Counted from the first letter of the stretch, positions 45,951 through 54,958 are shown. The stretch is DNA of 64,000 bases from VFMC01 sp040398525 (GCA_040398525.1 JBBATY010000001.1:62001-126000), one strand, 5' to 3'. A program made the numbers and translations. Notes: generated by a model from the sequence alone, not told the origin.

Positions 45951-46639
45951 GCCCCGGCCCCCAGGTAGCCCTGCGCCGCAGCCCGAGCGAGCGCTGCTTC
46001 CTTCGCTCCGGGTGCGTCGAGCGGCCCGTCGACGAGGCCGGCGAAGCCGATGGCCACCCGTGCGCCACCGATGGGCACCAGCGGGGCCTCGACGGTGGCG
46101 CCGGGATCGAACCGCAGCGAGGCGCCGGCCGGGATGGCCAGATGCCGGCCATAGGCGGCGGACCGGTCGAAGTGCAGCCGCGGGTTCACCTCGAAGAAGT
46201 GGAAGTGCGACGTGATGCTCACCGGCACGTCGCCCGTGTTCACCACATTCAGGCGTACCAGGTCGGCCGGCTCGCTGCCGATCGGCCGCGCGGCCGGCAT
46301 CACCGCGCCGGGCGCATCGCCGCCCAGGCCCGCTGCCGCGCCGAACGGGTTGCGCACCACCACCATGCGGGTGCCGTCGTCGAAGACAGCCTCCACCTTC
46401 ACCTCGGTCACCACGTCGGCCACACCGGGCAACACGTCGTCGGGCCCGAGCACCGCGGCACCAGCCGCAGCAGCGTCCATCAGCCGAGCGCCGTCGCGAG
46501 CCGCTTCGCACACGGTGTCGGCGATGAGCGCGGTCGCTTCCGGGATGTTCAGCCGCAGGCCTCGCGCCCGGCGGGCCCGGGCCAGCTCCGCTGCTGTGAA
46601 GATGAGCAGGCGGTCCCGGTCGGTGGGCGTGAGACGCAT
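45947..46639 (-). CDS. ureAB: Urease gamma-beta fusion subunit
   Basis: A 230-aa natural fusion: residues 1-100 are urease gamma (MRLTPTDRDRLLIFTAAELA, LNIPEATALIADTVCEAARDG) and about 108-220 urease beta (VNTGDVPVSITSHFHFFEVN, YGRHLAIPAGASLRFDPG). Fused subunits are known in some other bacteria, e.g. Helicobacter UreA. Together with ureC it can form the (alpha, beta-gamma)3 enzyme. None of ureE, F, G or D is in the window. First gene of the operon. Confidence 0.93.
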   Translation of the reverse strand: MRLTPTDRDRLLIFTAAELARARRARGLRLNIPEATALIADTVCEAARDGARLMDAAAAGAAVLGPDDVLPGVADVVTEVKVEAVFDDGTRMVVVRNPFGAAAGLGGDAPGAVMPAARPIGSEPADLVRLNVVNTGDVPVSITSHFHFFEVNPRLHFDRSAAYGRHLAIPAGASLRFDPGATVEAPLVPIGGARVAIGFAGLVDGPLDAPGAKEAALARAAAQGYLGAGA

Positions 46640-46645
46640 GGACTC

Positions 46646-46651
46646 ACGCTA
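46646..46651 (-). promoter_or_regulatory. -10 element for the urease/Se-Mo operon
   Basis: TAGCGT (minus strand) 6 nt before the ureAB ATG at 46639, no ribosome site. It could start an 11-gene transcript. Confidence 0.45.
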
Positions 46652-46669
46652 GCCAGCGGCTGTCGCCGA

Positions 46670-47899
46670 TCAGATCCGCTCGATGATGGTGGCCGTGCCC
46701 ATGCCGCCACCGGTGCACATCGTCACCAGACCGGTCGACAGATCGCGCCGTTCCATCTCGTCGAGCAGGGTGCCGATGAGCATGCCGCCCGTGGCCCCGA
46801 TGGGGTGACCGAGCGCCATGGCGCCGCCGTTCACGTTCACCTTGTCCCACGACACGCCGGTGTCGCGCAGGAACTTCAGCAGCACCGCGGCGAATGCCTC
46901 GTTCACCTCGAACAGGTCGATGTCGTCGAGGGTCATGCCCGCCTTCTGGGCGCACAACTGGGCCGCCTTGCCGGGCGCGGTGAGCATGATGACCGGCTCG
47001 CTGCCAGCCACGGCCGCCATGGTGATGCGTGCCCGCGGGGTCATGCCGTGGGCACGGGCATAGTCGGGCGATGCCACCAGCACGGCCGCCGCACCATCGA
47101 CCACGCCGGACGAGTTGCCGCCGTGGTGCACGTGGCGGATGCCGTCGAGCTGCGGGTAGGCCTTCAGCGCCGTCTGGTCGATGGAGATGCCGCGCTCTTT
47201 CAGCACATGGGCGCCCATGCCCTCGAAGCTGGGGGCCAACTTGGCGAGATCGGCCAGGGTGGTGCCGGGGCGGGGGTGCTCGTCGCGGTCGAGGGCGAGG
47301 CGGCCGTCGTCGTGGAAGATCGGCACGAGGCTGCGCTCGAAGCGGCCTTCGGCGATGGCTGCCGCCGCACGGGCCTGGCTGTCGACTGCCAGCTGGTCGA
47401 GCTCTTCGCGGCTGAAGCCCTCGAGCGTGGCGATGAGGTCGGCCGAGATGCCCTGGGGCACCATGTCGTACTGGTCGCGCAGGTGGTTGTTGTTTGCGGT
47501 GAAGCCGTCGACGTGCATCGGCGACGGGCGCGACATCGACTCGACACCGCCGGTGACGACCAGGTCCTGGAAGCCGGCGAGCACACCCATGGCGCCGAAG
47601 TTGACGGCCTGCTGGCCCGAGCCGCAGAACCGGTTCAGCGTGACGCCCGGGGCGTCGATCGACCAGCCCGCATCGAGCGCTGCCATGCGGGCGATGTCCA
47701 TCGAGTGGTCGCCGCTGCCGGCGCCACAGCCCATCACCACATCGTCGACGTCGGCCGTGTCGAACCCGTTGCGGGCCTGCAGCGCGTTCAGCACCTGGGC
47801 GAGGATGCGCTGGGGGTGGATGGGGTGCAGCGCCCCCGATTCCTTGCCCTTACCGCGGGGCGAACGGACGGCGTCGATGATCCAGGCTTCGTTGCTCAT
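46670..47899 (-). CDS. Acetyl-CoA acetyltransferase (thiolase)
   Basis: A 409-aa thiolase of the degradative/acetoacetyl-CoA class. The nucleophilic cysteine is in LNRFCGSGQQAVN, the His in GGAMALGHPIGATGG, and the second Cys in VTMCTGGGMG. MSNEAWIID at 47899 is chosen. It lies 30 nt upstream of ureAB on the same strand but ureAB has its own -10. Probably fatty-acid or ketone catabolism. Confidence 0.93.
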   Translation of the reverse strand: MSNEAWIIDAVRSPRGKGKESGALHPIHPQRILAQVLNALQARNGFDTADVDDVVMGCGAGSGDHSMDIARMAALDAGWSIDAPGVTLNRFCGSGQQAVNFGAMGVLAGFQDLVVTGGVESMSRPSPMHVDGFTANNNHLRDQYDMVPQGISADLIATLEGFSREELDQLAVDSQARAAAAIAEGRFERSLVPIFHDDGRLALDRDEHPRPGTTLADLAKLAPSFEGMGAHVLKERGISIDQTALKAYPQLDGIRHVHHGGNSSGVVDGAAAVLVASPDYARAHGMTPRARITMAAVAGSEPVIMLTAPGKAAQLCAQKAGMTLDDIDLFEVNEAFAAVLLKFLRDTGVSWDKVNVNGGAMALGHPIGATGGMLIGTLLDEMERRDLSTGLVTMCTGGGMGTATIIERI

Positions 47900-47905
47900 G
47901 GCCCG

Positions 47906-47911
47906 AAGGTA
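47906..47911 (-). promoter_or_regulatory. -10 element for leaderless thiolase
   Basis: TACCTT (minus strand) 6 nt before the ATG at 47899. Confidence 0.45.
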
Positions 47912-47935
47912 GTCCGCTCCCCCGGTGCAGCCCAC

Positions 47936-47941
47936 TACGGT
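47936..47941 (+). promoter_or_regulatory. -10 element for leaderless THUMP methyltransferase
   Basis: TACGGT 6 nt before the ATG at 47948; back-to-back with the thiolase -10. Confidence 0.45.
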
Positions 47942-47947
47942 GCACCG

Positions 47948-49060
47948 ATGCCTTCCGACGCCCGCCTCGCCGTGTTCGTGGTGACCACCCCGGGCCTGGA
48001 GCCGCTCGTCGCCGACGAGTTACGCCGCCTCGGCGTGCGCGACGCCAAGCTGCGCCACGGTGGCGTGGGCTGCAGCCTCACCTGGCCGCAGCTGGGCCTC
48101 GCCCACCTGCAGTTGCGCACGGCCACCCGCGTGTTGGTGCGCATCGGCACGTTCCCGGCACCGGGCTTCCGCGAGCTCGAGCGCGGCCTGAAGCGCATCG
48201 ACTGGGCGGCCTGGCTGCCGCCGGCGGCTCGGGTCGACCTGCGCGTGTCGAGCACCGGCTCGGCGCTGTTCCACACCGGAGCCATCGAAGAGCGGGCGGC
48301 GGTGGTGCTCGAACCATTCACCGGCGAGGGCCCCGAGCAGACGGTGATGATCCGCCTGCAGCACGACACCGCCACCGTCAGCCTCGACGCCTCGGGCCTG
48401 GCGCTGCACAAGCGCGGCTGGCGCCAGACGGTCGACGACGCACTGCTGCGCGAAACCCTCGCCGCGGCGCTGGTGACGGTGAGCGGCTGGAACGGCAAGG
48501 CGCCGCTGATCGACCCGTTCTGCGGCTCGGGCACCATCGCCATCGAGGCGATGATGATCGCCCGCCGCATGCCGCCCGGCCGCAACCGGCCTTTCGCCTT
48601 CCAGCAGTGGCCCCGCGCCGACGAGGTGCGCTGGGAGCGCCTGGTCGCCGCCGCCGATGCCGACGTGGTCGACCGCCGACCGGCGGTGACGGGCAGCGAC
48701 ACCTCGGGCCATGCCATCGACGCCGCCCGCGCCAACGCCACTCGGGCAGGCGTAGCCGAGCTCGTCACCTTCGACCAGCGCCCTGCCGGCGAGGTGGTGC
48801 CACCCACCACCCCGGGCTGGGTGGTCACCAACCCGCCGTACGGTGAGCGCTTGCGCGGCGTCGCCCCGGCCATGCACCAGTTCGTCGACCTGCTCACCCG
48901 CTCGCCACGCTGGCGCGGTGCGGTCATCGCCCCCAGCGGCCTGGGGAGCGCACACCTCGCGCCGCTGCACCCGGCCGCACCCGACGCCCGGCTGTCGGTG
49001 TCGAACGGCGGCATCGCCGTTCAGCTCACCGCCTTCAGCGGCGTCGCAGCCACGCCGTAG
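47948..49060 (+). CDS. THUMP-domain RNA N2-guanosine methyltransferase (RlmL/Trm14-like)
   Basis: A 370-aa SAM-dependent RNA methyltransferase. The N-terminal THUMP region has VTTPGLEPLVADELRRLGV, and the catalytic domain the SAM loop DPFCGSGTIAIEAM and the N2-methylating motif TNPPYGERL. Family members modify 23S rRNA or tRNA guanosine; the exact site cannot be told. It lacks the second RlmK-like half found in E. coli RlmL. Confidence 0.88.
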   Translation: MPSDARLAVFVVTTPGLEPLVADELRRLGVRDAKLRHGGVGCSLTWPQLGLAHLQLRTATRVLVRIGTFPAPGFRELERGLKRIDWAAWLPPAARVDLRVSSTGSALFHTGAIEERAAVVLEPFTGEGPEQTVMIRLQHDTATVSLDASGLALHKRGWRQTVDDALLRETLAAALVTVSGWNGKAPLIDPFCGSGTIAIEAMMIARRMPPGRNRPFAFQQWPRADEVRWERLVAAADADVVDRRPAVTGSDTSGHAIDAARANATRAGVAELVTFDQRPAGEVVPPTTPGWVVTNPPYGERLRGVAPAMHQFVDLLTRSPRWRGAVIAPSGLGSAHLAPLHPAAPDARLSVSNGGIAVQLTAFSGVAATP

Positions 49061-49081
49061 CGCTGGTTGCTCGGCTCGACG

Positions 49082-49564
49082 TCAGGGCGCTGTGAACGGG
49101 CTGTCGGCGAAGCAGTCCCACCGGATCGACTGCTCGCGGAAGTTCGGATACATCGTGGCGACACCCTGAACCGGTGGCACCGACCACAGGATCCACGTGG
49201 GGTCGTCGACCCGCTCGCGGAAGAAGTCGGGCCACGCACCGACGTCACGGCCGAGGTACCGCGCATAGATCTGCTGCACTCGCCGGGCGTCGTGCACCTC
49301 GATCCGTCCCGGGCCGCGCACGCGGACCTGTCGGATGCGATCCGGTGGGTCGAACTGATCGATCAGTACGGCGAGGTCGGCGCTCCGCTGCGCGGCAGCG
49401 ACGAACGGACTGGATGGGTGACTGGTGAGCCAGAATCGCTCGTCGTCGAAGACGAACCACAGGCTCCCGAGGACTGGAACACCCGACCTCGCCACCGCAG
49501 CCACCTGCGCCATCCGCAGGTCCTCGGCCAGGAACTCGGTGACATGTCGAGACTCCAACACCAT
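49082..49564 (-). CDS. Pyridoxamine-5'-phosphate-oxidase-fold protein
   Basis: A 160-aa split-barrel flavin/F420-binding protein. FLAEDLRMAQVAAVARSGVP, GSLWFVFDDERFWLTSHP and AVLIDQFDPPDRIRQVRVRG are the typical strands. F420-dependent reductases and haem-utilisation proteins share this fold. A GAGGGAG site lies upstream and the gene follows a small membrane protein by 4 nt. Confidence 0.75.
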   Translation of the reverse strand: MVLESRHVTEFLAEDLRMAQVAAVARSGVPVLGSLWFVFDDERFWLTSHPSSPFVAAAQRSADLAVLIDQFDPPDRIRQVRVRGPGRIEVHDARRVQQIYARYLGRDVGAWPDFFRERVDDPTWILWSVPPVQGVATMYPNFREQSIRWDCFADSPFTAP

Positions 49565-49568
49565 CGAG

Positions 49569-49820
49569 TCACTCCCTCTTGGTCCGGAAGAGCCGCCAGG
49601 AGATGCCGAGCCACAACGAGATGGCCACCAGCCAGACGGCCGCGGCTCGAAGTGAGTCGCCGTCGGAGGTGGACGGAGACGTCAACACGTTCACGTTCGG
49701 CTCGTACATGAACCACCCGCCATCCGAGGAGTCCACCACGAGATCGCAGACTGTCCGTGCGACAACTCCGAGGACCGCAGCGAGAGCGAGCGGCACCACC
49801 ACGCGCTGAGCGACGTTCAT
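49569..49820 (-). CDS. Small two-helix membrane protein
   Basis: An 83-aa protein starting MNVAQRVVVPLALAAVLGVV, with one helix at about 7-30 and another at about 58-77 (AAAVWLVAISLWLGISWRLF) and a 25-residue outside-facing loop. No family recognised. Probably co-transcribed with the PPOx gene. Divergent from the P1 peptidase. Confidence 0.55.
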   Translation of the reverse strand: MNVAQRVVVPLALAAVLGVVARTVCDLVVDSSDGGWFMYEPNVNVLTSPSTSDGDSLRAAAVWLVAISLWLGISWRLFRTKRE

Positions 49821-49843
49821 CGCCACATCATCGCACCTGCACT

Positions 49844-49849
49844 TAGGCT
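49844..49849 (+). promoter_or_regulatory. -10 element for leaderless P1 peptidase
   Basis: TAGGCT 7 nt before the GTG at 49857, no ribosome site. Confidence 0.45.
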
Positions 49850-49856
49850 CGGCCGC

Positions 49857-50930
49857 GTGCAGCGTCAGCGTCTCCGCGACCTCGGGTTCACGATCGGCAC
49901 CCTGCCCACCGGGCCCACCAACACCATCACCGACGTGGTCGGCGTGTCGGTGGGGCACTGCACCCTGGTGCACGACGAGCCGCGGGTGGCGCGCACCGGG
50001 GTGACGGTCGTGCACACCCGGGCCCCGCACGAGCGCGACCAGCTCTGCTACGGGGCGATGCACAGCCTGAACGGCAACGGCGAGATGACCGGCAGCCACT
50101 GGCTGGCCGAGAGCGGCCTGCTGAGCGGCCCGATCGCCATCACCAACACCCACCAGGTGGGCCTGGTGCGCGACACGCTCGTCGCCTACGAGGAACAGCG
50201 CGACCCCGACGCCACCTGGTGCCTGCCCGTCGTCGGCGAGACCTACGACGGGTTCCTCAACGACATCGGCGCGTTCCACCTCACCGCCGACCACGTCGCC
50301 ATGGCCCTGGCCGACGCCGAACGGTCGGGCGGCACGCCCGTACCAGTGGCCGAAGGCAACGTCGGCGGCGGCACCGGGATGATCTGCCACGAGTTCAAGG
50401 GCGGTATCGGCACCTCTAGCCGGGTGGCCACCACGGCGAGCGGGTCGTTCACGGTGGGTGCCCTGGTGCAGGCGAACTACGGCCGCCGCAGCTTGCTGCG
50501 CCTCGACGGCCGACACGTGGGCGAGGCCATCGGCCCCGAGGTGACACCCCTGCCTCACGACCCCACCGCCGGCGACGCGGGGTCGATCATCGTCGTGCTC
50601 GCCACCGACGCACCGCTCTTGGCCGACCAGTGCCGTCGTCTCGCTCAGCGGGCGGGCATCGGCCTCGCCCGTGTGGGCGGGTTCGGTGCCAACAGCAGCG
50701 GCGACATCTTCTGCGCCTTCGCCACCGCCAACCGGGTGCCGCTACACGCCGACGCACCCCTCGCCGTGGCCACCCTGCCCGCCGACCACCTCACGCCACT
50801 GTTCCTCGCCGCCGCCGAAGCGGTTGAGGAGGCCATCTGGAACGCGCTGTGCATGGCCGAGACGATGACCGGCCACCTCGGCCGGACCGTCCACGCCATC
50901 CCGCTCGACCGGCTGGCCGCGCTGCGCTGA
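49857..50930 (+). CDS. P1-family peptidase (DmpA/BapA-like aminopeptidase, S58)
   Basis: A 357-aa Ntn-type peptidase. Family members self-cleave before a serine, giving alpha and beta chains and aminopeptidase or beta-peptidase activity. The signature start LGFTIGTLPTGPTNTITDV, VGHCTLV, NTHQVG, VPVAEGNVGGGTGMICHEFK and the cleavage region GFGANSSGDIFCAF are present. No signal peptide. Substrate unknown. Confidence 0.88.
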   Translation: MQRQRLRDLGFTIGTLPTGPTNTITDVVGVSVGHCTLVHDEPRVARTGVTVVHTRAPHERDQLCYGAMHSLNGNGEMTGSHWLAESGLLSGPIAITNTHQVGLVRDTLVAYEEQRDPDATWCLPVVGETYDGFLNDIGAFHLTADHVAMALADAERSGGTPVPVAEGNVGGGTGMICHEFKGGIGTSSRVATTASGSFTVGALVQANYGRRSLLRLDGRHVGEAIGPEVTPLPHDPTAGDAGSIIVVLATDAPLLADQCRRLAQRAGIGLARVGGFGANSSGDIFCAFATANRVPLHADAPLAVATLPADHLTPLFLAAAEAVEEAIWNALCMAETMTGHLGRTVHAIPLDRLAALR

Positions 50931-51002
50931 CCGGGCCCCCTGCACGGATCTCGCAGCCGCACCACGGCGATTTGATGCCGAGGCATCGAGCGGACTCCAG
51001 AG

Positions 51003-51305
51003 TCAACAACTCTTCGAACTGGCCGAGCCTCGGGAAGACAACGATCGGGACTCATCCTCGATTTTGCGAGACGCCCGACCCACCCACCAGATTGCTGTCA
51101 GCGTCAACGGAACGGTCACCGCCAGGACGAGGAAGAGGCCGACGTCAGCGTGGAGCACAGCAGGAAGCGCAAGCACGGTGAATGGAAGCAACCCCTTCAC
51201 CCACAGCGGCTCCCTCGACGCCCTTCGGCCTGCCCGATCCCACACCTCGCGCATCGCCCGCAGCCATCGCCTCAGAGCGTTGCCCACCGAACGCACATCG
51301 GCCAT
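51003..51305 (-). CDS. Small membrane protein coupled to a secreted protein
   Basis: A 100-aa protein of unknown family: a basic amphipathic N terminus (NALRRWLRAMREVWDRAGRR), then two hydrophobic helices (about 45-63, LLPFTVLALPAVLHADVG; about 63-83, VLAVTVPLTLTAIWWVG) and a polar tail. Its ATG shares a base with the stop of the upstream gene (TGATG), so the two are translated together. It may act as a membrane partner, chaperone or immunity-like protein; this is inference. Codon use is less GC-biased than in neighbours. Confidence 0.55.
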   Translation of the reverse strand: MADVRSVGNALRRWLRAMREVWDRAGRRASREPLWVKGLLPFTVLALPAVLHADVGLFLVLAVTVPLTLTAIWWVGRASRKIEDESRSLSSRGSASSKSC

Positions 51306-52258
51306 CACTTGGTTCGGCCGCCTGAGAGGGAGCACGCAAAGCCACTAGCTACAGCAACAGCCCGCAAGGGCAAGCCACCGATCGCACCGCAGACCGGTTG
51401 CTTGATCAGTTCCGACTTCTTGCCGGTGGCGACCGTGTTGTAAGCGCCAGCCGAGAGACCCGCTGCCGCTCCGACCGCCACCGGACACGCGATTCCGGCG
51501 GTCACTCCACAGACCGCTGCTGCGACAACGCCGCCGGCGACCGCTGCACCGATAGCGGCTCCCCAGCATGACCAGCAGGGATCGCCGACAACCGGGTACG
51601 CAGCGCCCTGGTGGTCGATCACCTGGACGAGCGTAGTTCCGTCGATCTGGTAGTGCGACGGCACCGCCTGCCCATTCGCGTCGACTGCCCACGCCGGAGC
51701 AACCACAGCAACCACCAAACCCTCCGCGTCCACAACGGCAGCACCACCATCGGTCGACGGCAGCAGCGCCGCACCCACAGGAACGGTCATGTCGAACCGG
51801 TACTCGGTCGGAGCATCAGATCCGTCGATCACGACAAGCACCTGCAACCCACCATCCTCCGTGGCCTGCGCAGCCAACGACACCGGAGACGTGTCGGACT
51901 CGTACACCACCGCACCCGACTCGTCCACCACACCATCATCGAGACCAGCGACGACCGGCATGTCCACCCCGATCTCGCCAGTAGCACCGTCCAACACCAA
52001 CGACTCGGCAGGATCAGCAGGCAACTCCACCTCACTGCCCGCCACCGCCGCAACGAAACCTTCGCCGGTATCAGACAGCGGCGCAGCATCAGCGACCAGA
52101 CCACCAGCCGCGTCCAACGCCTCACCGGTCTCAGTCACCACCGTGTCCACCGGCTCTACCGCAGCAGACACCACCCCCACCGACGAACCCACCACCAGCG
52201 CCGACACCGACAGCATCACCGCCGACACCAACAGACCCACACGACCACGACCAGCCAC
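51305..52258 (-). CDS. Secreted hypothetical protein with glycine/alanine-rich hydrophobic C terminus
   Basis: About 317 aa, not matched to a named family. An N-terminal signal peptide (VGLLVSAVMLSVSALVVGSS, cleavage near VVSAA) is followed by an acidic Val/Asp-rich body. Then comes the stretch VVGDPCWSCWG, which recalls actinobacterial secreted proteins, and a Gly/Ala-rich hydrophobic stretch (about 235-275) that could insert in a membrane. The GTG at 52258 follows GGGGGTGG; a TTG 5 codons earlier is an alternative. Composition suggests later acquisition. Confidence 0.6.
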   Translation of the reverse strand: MAGRGRVGLLVSAVMLSVSALVVGSSVGVVSAAVEPVDTVVTETGEALDAAGGLVADAAPLSDTGEGFVAAVAGSEVELPADPAESLVLDGATGEIGVDMPVVAGLDDGVVDESGAVVYESDTSPVSLAAQATEDGGLQVLVVIDGSDAPTEYRFDMTVPVGAALLPSTDGGAAVVDAEGLVVAVVAPAWAVDANGQAVPSHYQIDGTTLVQVIDHQGAAYPVVGDPCWSCWGAAIGAAVAGGVVAAAVCGVTAGIACPVAVGAAAGLSAGAYNTVATGKKSELIKQPVCGAIGGLPLRAVAVASGFACSLSGGRTK

Positions 52259-52291
52259 TATCCACCCCCACAATCCGAACCGACCGCCGAA

Positions 52292-52307
52292 GTGTGTGTG
52301 TGTGTGT
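52292..52307. repeat. (GT)8 microsatellite
   Basis: Eight GT units, 34 nt upstream of the secreted-protein start and within the 212-bp gap before the dehydrogenase. The rest of that gap shows only the -10 at 52458. Confidence 0.9.
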
Positions 52308-52457
52308 CAACTGTCCAGAGCCCCACACGACATGTCGAAGCTGCTGGTTGTCGCTGCTCGCCCACCGAAGCGCGCGGGTAGGGCGCCAGCCGTGGAATCC
52401 GACCACGGGTGGCGAGAAGCTGCGGGGGCGGTCGCAACTGCAGTTGCGCCATCTCAC

Positions 52458-52463
52458 TACGCT
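52458..52463 (+). promoter_or_regulatory. -10 element for leaderless dehydrogenase
   Basis: TACGCT 7 nt before the ATG at 52471. Confidence 0.45.
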
Positions 52464-52470
52464 CGCCCGG

Positions 52471-54945
52471 ATGAGCCCTTCCGATCAGCACCTCCCCTCT
52501 CGCGCCCGAGTGGTGGTGATCGGCGGCGGTGTGATCGGCACCTCGGTCGCCTACCACCTCGCCCATCTCGGCTGGAGCGACACCGTGCTGCTCGAGCGCG
52601 ACCAGCTCACCTCAGGAACCACCTGGCACGCAGCCGGGCTGATGGTCACCTTCGGCTCGACCAGCGAGACCAGCACCGCGATGCGCCAGTACACCCGCGA
52701 CCTGTACGCCCGCCTCGAGGCCGAGACCGGCCAGGCCACCGGCTTCAAGCCCGTCGGCTTCGTCGAGCTCGCCGCCGATCGCGACCGCCTCGAGGAGTAC
52801 CGCCGGGTGGCGGCGTTCAACCGCCACGTCGGTGTCGAGGTCGAGGAGATCTCGCCCCGCGAGGTGGCCGAGCTGTTCCCCCTGGCCCGTACCGACGACC
52901 TGCTCGCCGGCTTCTACGTGCCCGGCGACGGGCGGGTGAACCCTGTCGACGTCACCATGGCGATGGCCAAGGGCGCCCGCATGCAGGGGGCCACGCTGGT
53001 GCAGGGCGTCAGCGTGCTCGAGGTGCTCACCACCGGGCACGGCCCGTTCCGCCGCGTGTGCGGGGTGCGCACAGACCATGGCGACATCGAGTGCGAGGTG
53101 GTCGTCAACTGCGCCGGGATGTGGGCCCGCCAGCTCGGCGAGCGCAACGGCGTGACCATCCCGCTGCAGGCGGCCGAGCACTACTACCTGATCACCGAGC
53201 AGATCGACGGCCTCGACCCGTCGTGGCCGGTCATCGAGGACCCGGCCAACCACGGCTACTACCGCGAAGAGGTGGGCGGGTTGATGATCGGGCTATTCGA
53301 GCCCGTCTGCGCCCCCTGGCACGTCGATGCCATCCCACCGGACGTGTCGTTCGCCTCGCTGCCTCCGGACTGGGAGCGGATGGGGCCCTACGTCGAGCGG
53401 GCGATGAGCCGGGTGCCGATCAGTTCCGAGATCGGGATCCGCACCTTCTTCTGCGGCCCGGAGAGCTTCACCCCCGACTTGGCCCCGATCGTCGGCGAGG
53501 CCCCCGAGATCGCCAACTACTTCGTCGCCGCCGGGCTCAACTCGATCGGCATCCTCACCGGCGGCGGGCTCGGCCGGGTGATGGCCGAATGGATCGTCAC
53601 CGGGCACCCGCAGGCCGACATCACCGGCTTCGACATCGCCCGCACCCAGCCCTACCAGACCACTCCCGAGTATCGCCGCACGCGCACGGTCGAGTCGCTC
53701 GGGATGGTGTACCAGTGCCACTACCCGAACCGCTCGATGCAGACCGCCCGCGGTGCGAGGCGCTCGCCGCTCCACCATCGCCTCGCCGAGCAGGGTGCCT
53801 ACTTCAAAGACGTGAGCGGCTGGGAGGGGGCCGACTGGTTCGCCGGAGCGGGCCACGAGCCGGACCCCGGTCCGCTCACCTGGGGCCGCCCCGCGTGCTG
53901 GGAGCGCTGGCGCGCCGAGCACGAGGCCACCCGCAGTGCCGTGGGCCTCACAGACATGTCGTTCATGGCGACGTTCCGCGTGCAGGGCCGCGACGCCGGC
54001 GACCTGCTCGACACCCTGTCGGCCAACGCCGTCGACGGCGAGCCCGGTCGGATCACCTACACCCAGTGGCTCGACGCCCGCGCCCACCTGCAAGCCGACC
54101 TGACGGTGACCAAGCTCGACGAGGGCGACTTCATGGTGGTGGCCACCGACACGGCGCACCGCCATGTCGAGTGGTGGATGCGCCGACACCTCGGCGACCG
54201 TCACGCCGTCGTCACCGATGTCACCAGCGGTGTGGCGCAGATCAACGTGCAGGGGCCGCGCTCGCGTGACCTGCTCCAGCAGCTCACCTCGGCCGATCTC
54301 TCGGACGCGGCCTTCCCCTTCCGCACTGCACGGTCGATCGACCTCGGCTTCGCCAAGGTGCTGTGCGTGCGCATCACCTATGTCGGCGAGCTGGGCTACG
54401 AGCTCTACATCCCCGCCGAGCAGGCAGTGCACGTCCACGACCTGCTCGTCGGCGCAGGCCCCGCGCACGGGCTGCGCCACACGGGGCTGAAGGCCCTCGG
54501 GAGCCTGCGCATGGAGAAGGGCTATCGCGACTACGGCCACGACCTCGACAACACCGACGACGTCATCGCCGCCGGGCTGGGGTTCGCCGTGGCGTTCGAC
54601 AAGCAGCGCCCGTTCATCGGTCGCGAGGCTGCGCTGGCGCTGCGCGCCGCCGGACCGACCACTCGTCGCCTGCTGCAGGTTCGCCTCACCGACCCCGAGC
54701 CGTTGCTGTTCCACGCCGAGGTGGTGCACCGCGACGGCCGCGAGGTGGGCTACATCAGGTCGGCGAGCTACGGCCACACCCTCGGCGGTGCCGTCGGCCT
54801 GGCGATGGTGGAGGCCGACGGTCCGGTCACCTCCGACTGGGTGGCAGCCGGAACCTGGGAGGTCGACGTCGCCGGGCAGAGGGTGCCGGCCACAGCATCG
54901 CTGCGCCCGATGTACGACCCGACGGGGGCACGCATCCGCGCCTGA
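52471..54945 (+). CDS. Dimethylglycine/sarcosine dehydrogenase-like FAD-GcvT protein
   Basis: An 824-aa two-part enzyme. The N-terminal DAO-type FAD domain starts VVVIGGGVIGTSVAYHLA and contains SGTTWHAAGL, whose His carries covalent FAD in mammalian dimethylglycine dehydrogenase. The C-terminal half (from about 480) is a GcvT/aminomethyltransferase fold (INVQGPRSRDLLQQL, GELGYELYIPAEQ, GLKALGSLRMEKGYRDYGHD) that would pass the one-carbon unit to tetrahydrofolate. It demethylates N-methyl glycine derivatives or relatives in choline/betaine catabolism. Upstream in-frame residues were rejected. Confidence 0.87.
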   Translation: MSPSDQHLPSRARVVVIGGGVIGTSVAYHLAHLGWSDTVLLERDQLTSGTTWHAAGLMVTFGSTSETSTAMRQYTRDLYARLEAETGQATGFKPVGFVELAADRDRLEEYRRVAAFNRHVGVEVEEISPREVAELFPLARTDDLLAGFYVPGDGRVNPVDVTMAMAKGARMQGATLVQGVSVLEVLTTGHGPFRRVCGVRTDHGDIECEVVVNCAGMWARQLGERNGVTIPLQAAEHYYLITEQIDGLDPSWPVIEDPANHGYYREEVGGLMIGLFEPVCAPWHVDAIPPDVSFASLPPDWERMGPYVERAMSRVPISSEIGIRTFFCGPESFTPDLAPIVGEAPEIANYFVAAGLNSIGILTGGGLGRVMAEWIVTGHPQADITGFDIARTQPYQTTPEYRRTRTVESLGMVYQCHYPNRSMQTARGARRSPLHHRLAEQGAYFKDVSGWEGADWFAGAGHEPDPGPLTWGRPACWERWRAEHEATRSAVGLTDMSFMATFRVQGRDAGDLLDTLSANAVDGEPGRITYTQWLDARAHLQADLTVTKLDEGDFMVVATDTAHRHVEWWMRRHLGDRHAVVTDVTSGVAQINVQGPRSRDLLQQLTSADLSDAAFPFRTARSIDLGFAKVLCVRITYVGELGYELYIPAEQAVHVHDLLVGAGPAHGLRHTGLKALGSLRMEKGYRDYGHDLDNTDDVIAAGLGFAVAFDKQRPFIGREAALALRAAGPTTRRLLQVRLTDPEPLLFHAEVVHRDGREVGYIRSASYGHTLGGAVGLAMVEADGPVTSDWVAAGTWEVDVAGQRVPATASLRPMYDPTGARIRA

Positions 54946-54958
54946 CACCAGGCCTGGC

